Shown: positions 7,946 to 14,741 of the stretch, piece after piece
How positions within the stretch are numbered: position 1 is the first letter of the stretch
Layout: every line of letters begins with the position of its first letter
Assembly (NCBI GenBank): GCA_013042375.1
Contig: JABDQH010000034.1
Span: 1 to 52,888, forward strand
Length of the DNA: 52,888 bases
Reading direction: 5' to 3'
Origin: Woeseiaceae bacterium
GTDB lineage: Bacteria > Pseudomonadota > Gammaproteobacteria > Steroidobacterales > Woeseiaceae
Position numbers and translations under genes: made by a program
Notes under the pieces: model-generated
Seen by the model: the letters and a program-made list of their open reading frames with translations, nothing else
What the model was told of the DNA's origin: nothing
The model's database searches: none

Positions 7946-9946
7946 TCAGAAACTGACGGAGAGCGACAAGGAGACAAAGTCGCGATCCTTGATCGTGTTG
8001 TAGTCGCCGCCGGTAAACGATGTGTAGTCCAGCGAGGCCGTGTAGCGGTTCAGGTACTCGGCCGTCAGTCCCAACGATAGCGCCTTGGCGCCTTCGTTGA
8101 AGTTGCTATTCGGCGAATAGCCGTCAACGTCGTGCGACCAGGCGAAACGCGGCGTCAGGTTGATGCCGGCGAATACGTCATTGTAGGTCAGCGACGCGCG
8201 CACGCGGTAGCCCCACGAGGAGTCGGTTACGTAACCGTCATTCGTGCAGTTCCTTGCGTTGGTGTTGGTACTGCTGGTCGGAACCGGCGGAATGATCACG
8301 CTGTCGTCAGGAGCAAAGAGCCCCGCGTAACCATCGGAACACGTGATGACCTGACCCGGAACGGGGAGCTCATACGCGAAACTACCCATGCCATAGATCG
8401 GCGAGCGGCCGTAACGCTGCTCGGTCTCCTGCCCGTTGGGAAGAACAATGAGCTGAGGCAAATCGCCGACCCAGTTGCCGCCGATTTCGGCGGCGAAGGA
8501 CAGGCGGCTGGCGCCGAGGACCTGATCGAAGAAGCGGATGAAGGTCACCTGCGCCTGCGTGACGGGGAGCCGGTCATAGCCGGCCGCCGGGTTGCCAAAT
8601 CCCACTTCCAGTATCCTGGGCAGGGCCGTCGACCAGGGCGCGTAGCCGACTGCCCCCTGGAGAATCTCGGTCGTGTTGATTTGCACGGGAAAGTCCGGCC
8701 GGTGGCTGACTTCACCCGAGACCGCGAAGCCCGCGAGATTGGTCGCGAAGCTCACGCCAAACAGCTCGATGTCCTCGGGAAATTCGGCGAAGTACTGCGG
8801 GTTGCCCGTTACGGTGACGTCACCCAGTTGCAGGCCTTGGAACGGATTACCCGGGATAAACGGCCAGGGCGGATCTCCAAACCCTGCGGTCAGCGCGTCA
8901 ATCAACGCAGGTGGGTAAAGCCCTATGGGAACCTGAGGATTCGAAGACGCGAAACCACCGAGGTAGGGAATGCGGCTGTGGTAGTTGATGTAGTAGAGGC
9001 CGAATTCGGAGCCTGCCAGGCGTTCGGCAAAGTAGCGCAACGACGCGCCCCACTGGCCGCTGTCATCGGGCTCGATGTCGGGAAGCCGGTCGATGTACAG
9101 GTCGACGCCGGGGAGCATCTGCACCTGGTCGCTGAGCGCGTTGGTCAGCGTGACTATGTTACAGCCTGTAGCCGCGACGTCGGCGCTCGAGAAGTAGGTG
9201 CCGCAACCGTCGATGACCGTCTTCTCCCACTCAAGCTGGTAGAACATGTCGAAGCTCAGCGCGTCCGTCAGGCCGATGGAAGCGGTAAACATCGCGACCG
9301 GCAGCAGGCCTTCCTTGATTTCCGCGCCCGGGCGACGGAATGCCGAGACATCGACCGGGTTGATCGTGTTGATGCCATTCTGGATGAACGTGCTCTCGCC
9401 CCAGCTTGCGACCTGGCGGCCGAGCCTGAGGTCGAGCGGTATGCCGCTTTCGCCGAGGTAGAAGGTGCCGTAGACGAAGGCGTCGAGTAATTCGATGCCC
9501 GAGGCCTGGGCGAAGTCGTCAAAGCCGCTGTCGTCGAGCGGCACGTTTGACATGTACATGTTGGCCGAGTTGCCGTGCGGCAGGTCGTCGTCGGACAGTG
9601 CCTTGTCGTACCAGTATTTGCCGCGCACGAACAGGCCGAAGTCACCTTTCCTGAGCTCGAGGTCGTGGACGCCTTTGATAATCAGCGAGTAGATGTCGCC
9701 GTCGACGTAGTTGGAGTTGCCGTCGTCGCCGGTACTGGTCGACGCGGTGCCGAAGTCCGGCGCATTCCCCGGTGTGATCAGCAGAGGGTCCTGGTCGGAG
9801 ATGCGCCAACTGGCGCCGATCGAGAGCTGCGAGTTAAAGCTGCCCTCGACCTCTCCCCACTGGAACTCGAGCGCCGCTGCAGGAAAGCTCAGCGCGCAAG
9901 CCGCCAGCAGCAGCCCGATAGGTGCTTGTCTTTTGATAGCGTTCAT
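7946..9946 (-). CDS. DUF1302 outer-membrane barrel protein
   Basis: A 666-residue exported protein of the DUF1302 family. It has a signal peptide ending AAA-LEFQWGEVEG, an N-terminal region typical of the family (GRQVASWGESTFIQNGINTINPVD), many amphipathic beta strands, and a terminal phenylalanine in LSLSVSF, a signature of outer-membrane barrels inserted by BamA. Family members accompany DUF1329 genes and have been linked by expression to steroid and hydrocarbon use. It is the first gene of the four-gene operon, and nothing but a remnant and a terminator lies upstream on this strand. Direction of transport (uptake or export) is not determinable here. Confidence 0.85.
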   Translation of the reverse strand: MNAIKRQAPIGLLLAACALSFPAAALEFQWGEVEGSFNSQLSIGASWRISDQDPLLITPGNAPDFGTASTSTGDDGNSNYVDGDIYSLIIKGVHDLELRKGDFGLFVRGKYWYDKALSDDDLPHGNSANMYMSNVPLDDSGFDDFAQASGIELLDAFVYGTFYLGESGIPLDLRLGRQVASWGESTFIQNGINTINPVDVSAFRRPGAEIKEGLLPVAMFTASIGLTDALSFDMFYQLEWEKTVIDGCGTYFSSADVAATGCNIVTLTNALSDQVQMLPGVDLYIDRLPDIEPDDSGQWGASLRYFAERLAGSEFGLYYINYHSRIPYLGGFASSNPQVPIGLYPPALIDALTAGFGDPPWPFIPGNPFQGLQLGDVTVTGNPQYFAEFPEDIELFGVSFATNLAGFAVSGEVSHRPDFPVQINTTEILQGAVGYAPWSTALPRILEVGFGNPAAGYDRLPVTQAQVTFIRFFDQVLGASRLSFAAEIGGNWVGDLPQLIVLPNGQETEQRYGRSPIYGMGSFAYELPVPGQVITCSDGYAGLFAPDDSVIIPPVPTSSTNTNARNCTNDGYVTDSSWGYRVRASLTYNDVFAGINLTPRFAWSHDVDGYSPNSNFNEGAKALSLGLTAEYLNRYTASLDYTSFTGGDYNTIKDRDFVSLSLSVSF

Positions 9947-10116
9947 TTCGGAAAATCCCGTTTAGTGGTTCTGGATGTTCTTGTTGTGGCCACAGGAGGT
10001 CCGACCGGGCACGGCTATAGAGACCCCCCAATAAGCCGATAAGCGCTATTTCCACATAATTCGGGGCCTTTGGTTATTCGGAATTACCGAGGGTAAACCT
10101 TCGCTTTTGAAAGAGG

Positions 10117-10140
10117 AAAAGCCCCGCGGGCGGGGCTTTT
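10117..10140. terminator. Rho-independent terminator
   Basis: AAAAGCCCCGC-GG-GCGGGGCTTTT is a perfect 11-bp stem with A/T runs on both sides, so it can work in both directions. On the minus strand it comes five bases after the stop of a 42-codon gene remnant (10145-10273). This protects the DUF1302 operon from upstream transcription. Confidence 0.85.
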
Positions 10141-10144
10141 ATCA

Positions 10145-10273
10145 TTATTGACGCTCCGTCAGCCCCATCGGCGGCGCATCCGGTGGCCGGCACGCAAGCG
10201 GCTTGCCCTCCGGCGCTTCCCAGGTGCCTTCGAGGCTCTCGCCGCGACGACCCTCGAACGAGCAGGGATCCCC
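10145..10273 (-). pseudogene. C-terminal remnant of an unidentified gene
   Basis: A 42-codon open stretch on the minus strand ending ...APPMGLTERQ-stop directly before a strong terminator. It has protein-like composition (LEGTWEAPEGKPLACRPPDA) but no start codon with a ribosome site, and an in-frame stop at 10274-10276. The end of a real gene seems to have been kept and its body lost. I do not recognise the family. The breakpoint coincides with the start of the YHYH remnant on the other strand. Confidence 0.4.
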
Positions 10274-10379
10274 TTACCCGAGCGGTATCTACCATTACTT
10301 TGTGACTGACGATTACCCGTTCATTCAGCGCTGCGTCTGGGGTGAGCCTACCGATGACGCACTGCTGGGTCCTCCGTAG
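10272..10379 (+). pseudogene. C-terminal remnant of a YHYH-domain protein
   Basis: The plus-strand frame reads SGIYHYFVTDDYPFIQRCVWG then a stop at 10377. This matches the C-terminal end of YHYH-domain secreted proteins, where a GxYHYHVTxxFPY motif precedes a short Cys-containing tail. No upstream part of the domain is present; left of about 10272 the sequence belongs to a different remnant. YHYH genes often precede HupE-like genes, and that is what follows here, 10 bases downstream. Confidence 0.5.
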
Positions 10380-10726
10380 GAGCAGGGTAATGAAATTCAA
10401 ATACACGATGCTCCTCCTGATCCTCGTCGCCTCGCAGGGGTCGGCACATGGAACGGCAGACAATCATCTCCAGATAATGGTCGTCGATAACCGCATCAAG
10501 ATGAACATCGTCGTCGACATGCGTGTTTTGCATATTGCAGACGCGGATAAAGATGGCTACGCGAGCCTCGAGGAACTCGCTGCCCGATCACATGAGATCA
10601 AGAGGTGGGTCCGGCAGTCTTTTAGTGTGACCGATAGCGACGATAACTCGGGGAATGTGGTTTTCGCCGACATTACGGCGGACCTGAACATCGCAAGCGC
10701 AAACGGCGACAGCCCGAGCAACGCGA

Positions 10727-10783
10727 GGCCCGTCTCTGCGGGCCAACGCGCAAGGCGTTGTCCAAATCTGCTCTGCCGATTTG
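10727..10783. repeat. Three consecutive perfect hairpins
   Basis: Stems follow each other without gaps: GGCCCG/CGGGCC (10727-10744, 6-base loop), CAACGC/GCGTTG (10744-10760, 5-base loop) and CAAATC/GATTTG (10763-10783, 9-base loop). They begin where HupE-like homology stops. No T-run follows, so an ordinary terminator is unlikely. Confidence 0.6.
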
Positions 10784-10816
10784 TCGCGGCACCTGTGCAT
10801 CCTGCTCATCGCACGT

Positions 10817-10859
10817 CAAACGAACAGAGTGATCCCATACGGAATCACTCTTCTGTTTG
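10817..10859. repeat. Long imperfect hairpin
   Basis: CAAAC..GAGTGAT (10817-10833) pairs with ATCACTC..GTTTG (10844-10859) with a small internal bulge and a 10-base loop. This is the longest stem in the hairpin-rich stretch. It could be an RNA structure or terminator for the truncated gene before it. Confidence 0.5.
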
Positions 10860-10956
10860 TTCATTGCCTGGGTCAGCCGAGACAGATTATGTTCAGTCAC
10901 AGCAGATGATGAGTAGACGCCACGATAGACAAACCTGCAATCCGCTGCGACGCTAA

Positions 10957-11200
10957 CAAACTGCCAGTCGAAGAATAAACAAGTTGCACCTGGCCTGTCG
11001 GAACCTGCTGCGGGTATGTGTGCGAGAACACTGGCGTGAACGCTGGCGTTCCCCATTCGCGAACCGCTTTCTGGCTTCTCTTGCAGACTTTTCATCTGCA
11101 TCTCACGGTAGTTATGTGCAACAAGAGCCTCCGTTCCAGAGGCCGCTTCCGACTGCCTGGCCTTTACGGGCCTTGTTTACTTAACGAAGGAGCAAGCCTC
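10957..11200. other. Gene-free stretch with short hairpins
   Basis: No convincing gene on either strand. It contains the perfect inverted repeats GAACGC-TG-GCGTTC (11038-11051) and TGCAGA/TCTGCA (11082-11100). Composition is closer to even GC than in the flanking operons. It ends with a ribosome-site-like GAAGGAG before the mini-gene at 11201. Confidence 0.5.
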
Positions 11201-11281
11201 ATGAACTGCTCCAAATGCTGCGAGACCGCAGCGGCAGTTCGTAACCCAGCCGCGAGAAAAGGAGTGATGCCGATGATCTGA
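11201..11281 (+). CDS. Possible 26-residue Cys-containing mini-protein
   Basis: ATG preceded by CGAAGGAGCAAGCCTC, a good Shine-Dalgarno at suitable distance, then MNCSKCCETAAAVRNPAARK... to a TGA at 11281. Three cysteines sit in the first seven residues (CSKCC). The hairpin GCTGCG-AGAC-CGCAGC (11217-11232) lies inside the frame. It could be a leader peptide controlling the secreted-protein gene 143 bases downstream, or chance. I recognise no family. Confidence 0.3.
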   Translation: MNCSKCCETAAAVRNPAARKGVMPMI

Positions 11282-11344
11282 ATCCAGGCTTCCGTGGACA
11301 GACGTACGTGGATTTGATGTTCCCGGAAGACGTGCAGCATGACC

Positions 11345-11409
11345 CTGCGAGTTTCTCCTGATCTCGCAGACAAGGAAAAGAGACAAGTTCAGAGTGAGTT
11401 GATCTGAAC
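11345..11409 (+). promoter_or_regulatory. Paired hairpins in the leader of the secreted orphan gene
   Basis: Two perfect stems, CTGCGAG/CTCGCAG (11345-11369, 11-base loop) and GTTCAG/CTGAAC (11387-11409), stand directly before the strong ribosome site AAGGAGGA at 11412-11419. The second ends three bases before the Shine-Dalgarno, so it could influence translation initiation. Confidence 0.45.
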
Positions 11410-11424
11410 TCAAGGAGGAAAGAA

Positions 11425-12381
11425 ATGAAAAGAACAATCCTGATCTTTACTGTCGTAGCGATGATGCTGTCCACCGCCGCTTTTGCCAAGGAGGGATTGG
11501 ACAATCTGTGGATTGATGGACAAAAGGTCGTTTATGACTATACGAACGAGCTGTGCTGGTATCCCTACTTGCCCGACACGCTCTATATGAGCAAAGACAA
11601 GCAAGAGGGTTTCATCGCCGGAATCAGCGCCGCTGAGTATGGCGGCATAGCGAATTGGGAAATGGCTACATGGGAACAGGTACAGGACATGAAAGATTCC
11701 CTGGCGGCTATGGGAAAGATGCTCACTGAGCACGCGTGGCCCTGGGTACCGCCCGGAGCACCGCGTGATCCCATAGCCTCACCCTTCCTCGCGTGGTCAG
11801 TCCAGGTGGACGAGTTCTTTACGCCTACCTTTGTGATGTCCCAGCCTATGTTTGATATGCCCATGGATATTCTCGGCGGCTATGACGTCATGTTCTTCAA
11901 CGGACGCACGACGGGCTGGGGATGGCGGTCCAATTCGCCTCTCGAGCCTCCTGTGTGGGCAGAAGGAGAAGCTGACGATCATTTCGTGACAACCGAGTTC
12001 AAGACTCCCGGCAAGTTCGCCACGATGACGTGGAACTATGACCAGCACTACCTTGCTGACGATGCTACTACTCGCGACGGCTTTCCTGGCGACTTCGGTG
12101 CATGGATCGTCTCAACGGCGAAGCCGCATCTGGTTCACTTCATGGTGCTGGACGATATGGTCAAGGGCATGAAGCTCCACGATCGCGTTGAAAAAGCCCT
12201 GTTAGCGAAACTGAAAAAGGCCATCAAGTATATGGAGGACGGCCGGGCGAGATCTGCGGCGTATCGTATGAAAGCCTTCATCTACGAGGTTGAGTCCTGG
12301 CGCGGCGACAAGATCACACACGAACAGGCAGACATCCTGGTCGCTGATGCGCTGGCCATCATTGACCTGCTGCGCAGGTAA
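11425..12381 (+). CDS. Secreted orphan protein with FIMAH-like C-terminal domain
   Basis: A 318-residue protein with a clear signal peptide (MKRTILIFTVVAMMLSTAAFA). Residues 25-90 recall the DUF1566-like region of some exported proteins (LWIDGQKVVYDYTNELCWYPY ... GIANWEMATWEQV). The middle is Trp- and Pro-rich and unfamiliar. The last 65 residues, helical with IKYMEDGRARSAAYRMKAFI and ITHEQADILVADALAIID, resemble the FIMAH domain found at the C-terminus of secreted proteins. Base composition is nearer 50% GC than the neighbouring operons. It stands alone between a hairpin-rich leader and a terminator, so acquisition by transfer is plausible. Function unknown. Confidence 0.75.
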   Translation: MKRTILIFTVVAMMLSTAAFAKEGLDNLWIDGQKVVYDYTNELCWYPYLPDTLYMSKDKQEGFIAGISAAEYGGIANWEMATWEQVQDMKDSLAAMGKMLTEHAWPWVPPGAPRDPIASPFLAWSVQVDEFFTPTFVMSQPMFDMPMDILGGYDVMFFNGRTTGWGWRSNSPLEPPVWAEGEADDHFVTTEFKTPGKFATMTWNYDQHYLADDATTRDGFPGDFGAWIVSTAKPHLVHFMVLDDMVKGMKLHDRVEKALLAKLKKAIKYMEDGRARSAAYRMKAFIYEVESWRGDKITHEQADILVADALAIIDLLRR

Positions 12382-12448
12382 GAGAGACAGTGGAACACTG
12401 ACGGCCTGAGCCGTTTGACGGCCGACAGCCGACGCCGTCGTCTCAAGC

Positions 12449-12494
12449 AAGCCCCTGCTCGCATCCATGCGTTCTGCGAGCGGGGGCTTTCATT
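12449..12494. terminator. Terminator between convergent genes
   Basis: AGCCCCTGCTCGC and GCGAGCGGGGGCT form a 13-bp stem with one mismatch around a 13-base loop, followed by TTTCATTTATT on the plus strand and an A/AG-rich flank on the other side. It ends the secreted orphan gene and touches the stop of the racemase on the opposite strand. Confidence 0.75.
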
Positions 12495-13579
12495 TATTCG
12501 CTATCCAGGCTCGCCAGTATCTCTGCCGTGTGTTCGCCACGGGTCGGTGCGGCTTCGGGGTCTGCGGGTCGCTGGCCGTCGTACCTCGGAGCCGAGCGTG
12601 CCTGCATCTGCCCATCGACCTCAGTCCAGGTTCCTCTTGATGCCAGGTGTGGATGGGCAGCCGCCTCGGCAGGTCCGAGCACGGGCGCGACACACGCGTC
12701 ACTGCCATCGAATATCTGAGACCACTCCCTCAACGGCCGACTGGCAATGAGTTCGGCGATACGTTCGGCCAGTGCGTCCCAGGAACTCGGGTCCGGTTTC
12801 CGGGCGAATGCCGCGTTTCCGCCGACGCCGAGTTTCCGCAGAAACACTTCGTAGAACCTGGGTTCGAGGCACTGTACCGACAGCCAGCGGCCATCCGACG
12901 TCGAGTAGCAGCGCGACCACGGCGACCCGTCCAGTACGCTCGCGCCACGATCAGGCGCCAGCATACCGGCGGACTGCGCCGCCATCATCAGGTTCATCAT
13001 GTGCGCCGAACCATCCACGATTGCAGCGTCGATGACCGCGCCCTGTCCGGAACGCTGCGCGCGCAGCAGGGCTGCCAGCATACCGGTAACAAGGTACAAC
13101 GCGCCGCCGCCAATATCGCCGACCATGGTCGGCGGAGCCAGTGGCTGGTCCGGTGCCTGCGATGCATACCAAAGCGCCCCCGACAGGGCGATGTAGTTGA
13201 GGTCATGCCCGGCATACGGTGCTTGCGGTCCCTCCTGGCCCCAGCCAGTGAGTCGCCCGTAGACCAGGCGTGGATTCTCCTGGCACACCACATTGGGCCC
13301 AACGCCCAGCCGTTCCATAACGCCGGGTCTGAACCCCTCGATCAGTCCGTCGGCAATTGCGATCAGTTGCTTCAGCGCGTCGATGTCTCGTTCGTTCTTG
13401 AGATCGAGCACGACCGACTTCTTGCCACGATCCAGCAGGCTGCGCTCGGGCGCACCGGGCGCGGGCGGTTCCTCGCGGTGTATGACGATGACCTCCGCCC
13501 CGAGGTCGGCGAGCATCATTCCCGCGAATGGCGCTGGTCCGAGGCCTTCGATTTCTATGATGCGAATGCCTTCAAGCAT
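12494..13579 (-). CDS. Alpha-methylacyl-CoA racemase (CoA-transferase family III fold)
   Basis: Interconverts R- and S-2-methylacyl-CoAs so that branched fatty acids or sterol side chains can enter beta-oxidation. The protein of 361 residues is the size of mycobacterial MCR (360). The expected catalytic residues are present at matching positions: H125 in AGHDLNYIALSG, D155 in MVGDIGGG, and E239 in LEPRFYE. The N-terminus, LEGIRIIEIEGLGPAPFAGM, is typical. Start chosen at ATG 13579, which has AGGAGAAACGG before it; an upstream in-frame start adds 34 unconserved residues. Together with the dehydrogenase/FadB genes it suggests branched-chain or steroid lipid catabolism nearby. A CaiB-like transferase is less likely. 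Confidence 0.87.
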   Translation of the reverse strand: MLEGIRIIEIEGLGPAPFAGMMLADLGAEVIVIHREEPPAPGAPERSLLDRGKKSVVLDLKNERDIDALKQLIAIADGLIEGFRPGVMERLGVGPNVVCQENPRLVYGRLTGWGQEGPQAPYAGHDLNYIALSGALWYASQAPDQPLAPPTMVGDIGGGALYLVTGMLAALLRAQRSGQGAVIDAAIVDGSAHMMNLMMAAQSAGMLAPDRGASVLDGSPWSRCYSTSDGRWLSVQCLEPRFYEVFLRKLGVGGNAAFARKPDPSSWDALAERIAELIASRPLREWSQIFDGSDACVAPVLGPAEAAAHPHLASRGTWTEVDGQMQARSAPRYDGQRPADPEAAPTRGEHTAEILASLDSE

Positions 13580-13659
13580 CCGTTTCTCCTGTAGCTGGCG
13601 CTTGCCTGCGTATTGCAGCATAGTCCCAACACGAAATTTTGACACAGCAGAGCGAATAG

Positions 13660-14739
13660 ATGCCTGACAGCCGCCGCGCAATTTTCGCAGGTTTACTTCT
13701 CATACTATCCGTTGACGTCGCCGCAGAGGCGCCGGTGCGTGTCGAAACCGTCTCGAGCCGCTCGATCGTGCAGCAGGTCAACGTCACGGGCAGCGTCACG
13801 TCGCCGCGAACGGCAGTATTGTCGACCGCGGTTGCGGGACTCGTTGCGGACATCGTCGTTGACGAGGGTCAGCGCGTTGCAACGGGTGACGACATGCTGT
13901 CCCTCGATGCCGAGCTGGCTCGACTCGCGCTCGCCCGTTCGCGGGCCGAGGTCCGTCAAAGCGAGACGGCACTGGCAGACGCAAAGCGCCGCCTTGCCGA
14001 TGCCGAAAAAGTCGGCGCCGAGAGAGCCATTGCCCGAACCCAGATCGAGTCTCTGCGAGCTGAAGTTCTGACAGACGAAGCGGGGCTTGCTGCATCGAGG
14101 GCTGCGTCGCGCGAGCAGGAGGCCATCGTTGCGAGGCATACGCTGAAAGCGCCCTTCGCGGGCGTTGTCAGCGTACGGCACGCGGAGCTCGGTGAATGGG
14201 TCAATCCCGGTGACGGGCTGTTCGAACTTGTCGCAACCGAAGATCTGCGCTTCGATTTCCGCGTGGCCCAGGAGTATTTCGGTGCGTTGACGCCGGACGC
14301 ACCGGTCGAGATTGCGCTGGACGCGGTCCCGGATCGCACCCTTCCAGGGCGCATCGACGCGATTGTGCCGGTCAAGAGCTCCGGGGCAAGGACCTTCCTG
14401 ATCCGCGTTCTCGCCGTCGACATCGACGGCGGCAACGAGCTGCCGATCACACCGGGCATGTCCGTGCGCGGCAAGCTGCAGCTGGAAACGGGGCATAACG
14501 GCATTGCCGTTTCCCGCGACGCGATACTGCGATACCCGGACGGCCGGGTCACCGTATGGGTTGTCGATAATGCGAACGAGCTGCCTGTTGTTCGCGAGCA
14601 GGCCGTCGCAACCGGCTTCGAATTCGATGGAATGGTGGAACTCACGACGGGCCTTGCCGAGCGAGACCTCGTCGTTACGCACGGCAACGAAACCCTGCAG
14701 GAAGGGCAGGAAGTCAAGATCCTGTCAGGTGCGCCCTAG
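13660..14739 (+). CDS. RND efflux periplasmic adaptor (membrane-fusion protein)
   Basis: Periplasmic adaptor of an RND pump, 359 residues. It has a signal peptide (VAAEA near 22) and a split lipoyl/barrel-sandwich domain (VAGLVADIVVDEGQRVATGD and LKAPFAGVVSVRHAELGEWV). Between these is an alpha-hairpin coiled coil of about residues 85-155, followed by beta-barrel and membrane-proximal domains. There is no lipobox, so it is probably anchored differently from AcrA. The RND pump gene follows after 2 bases. Divergent from the racemase with an 80-base gap. Confidence 0.88.
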   Translation: MPDSRRAIFAGLLLILSVDVAAEAPVRVETVSSRSIVQQVNVTGSVTSPRTAVLSTAVAGLVADIVVDEGQRVATGDDMLSLDAELARLALARSRAEVRQSETALADAKRRLADAEKVGAERAIARTQIESLRAEVLTDEAGLAASRAASREQEAIVARHTLKAPFAGVVSVRHAELGEWVNPGDGLFELVATEDLRFDFRVAQEYFGALTPDAPVEIALDAVPDRTLPGRIDAIVPVKSSGARTFLIRVLAVDIDGGNELPITPGMSVRGKLQLETGHNGIAVSRDAILRYPDGRVTVWVVDNANELPVVREQAVATGFEFDGMVELTTGLAERDLVVTHGNETLQEGQEVKILSGAP

Positions 14740-14741
14740 CC

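Larger units (their letters stand above)
10390..10956 (+). pseudogene. Truncated HupE/UreJ-like gene, N-terminal domain only
   Basis: Starts with a good signal peptide (residues 1-20, ending GSAHG) and an EF-hand-like loop DADKDGYASLEE. It then reads VVFADITADLNIASANGD, which resembles the periplasmic N-terminal domain of HupE/UreJ-family proteins. Homology ends near residue 109 (about base 10716). The frame runs on through low-complexity, hairpin-rich sequence to a stop at 10956, and the polytopic membrane domain expected of HupE proteins is absent. AGGAGCAGGGTA precedes the ATG. A secreted EF-hand protein that is still expressed is an alternative, but the unrelated tail argues for decay. 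Confidence 0.5.

Noticed and set aside
8132-9490. A 452-codon plus-strand open frame opposite the DUF1302 gene
   Set aside because: It lies wholly antisense to a well-supported family gene, has low-complexity Arg/Gly-rich composition and no ribosome site; high GC makes such frames common.
10719-10760. attC-like integron recombination site (CAACGC/GCGTTG arms)
   Set aside because: The 7-base R' and R'' core consensus (GTTRRRY/RYYYAAC) is not present, and no integrase or cassette array is near.
12382-12448. Possible further small gene between the secreted orphan and the terminator
   Set aside because: No open frame with a ribosome site; only ordinary intergenic sequence.
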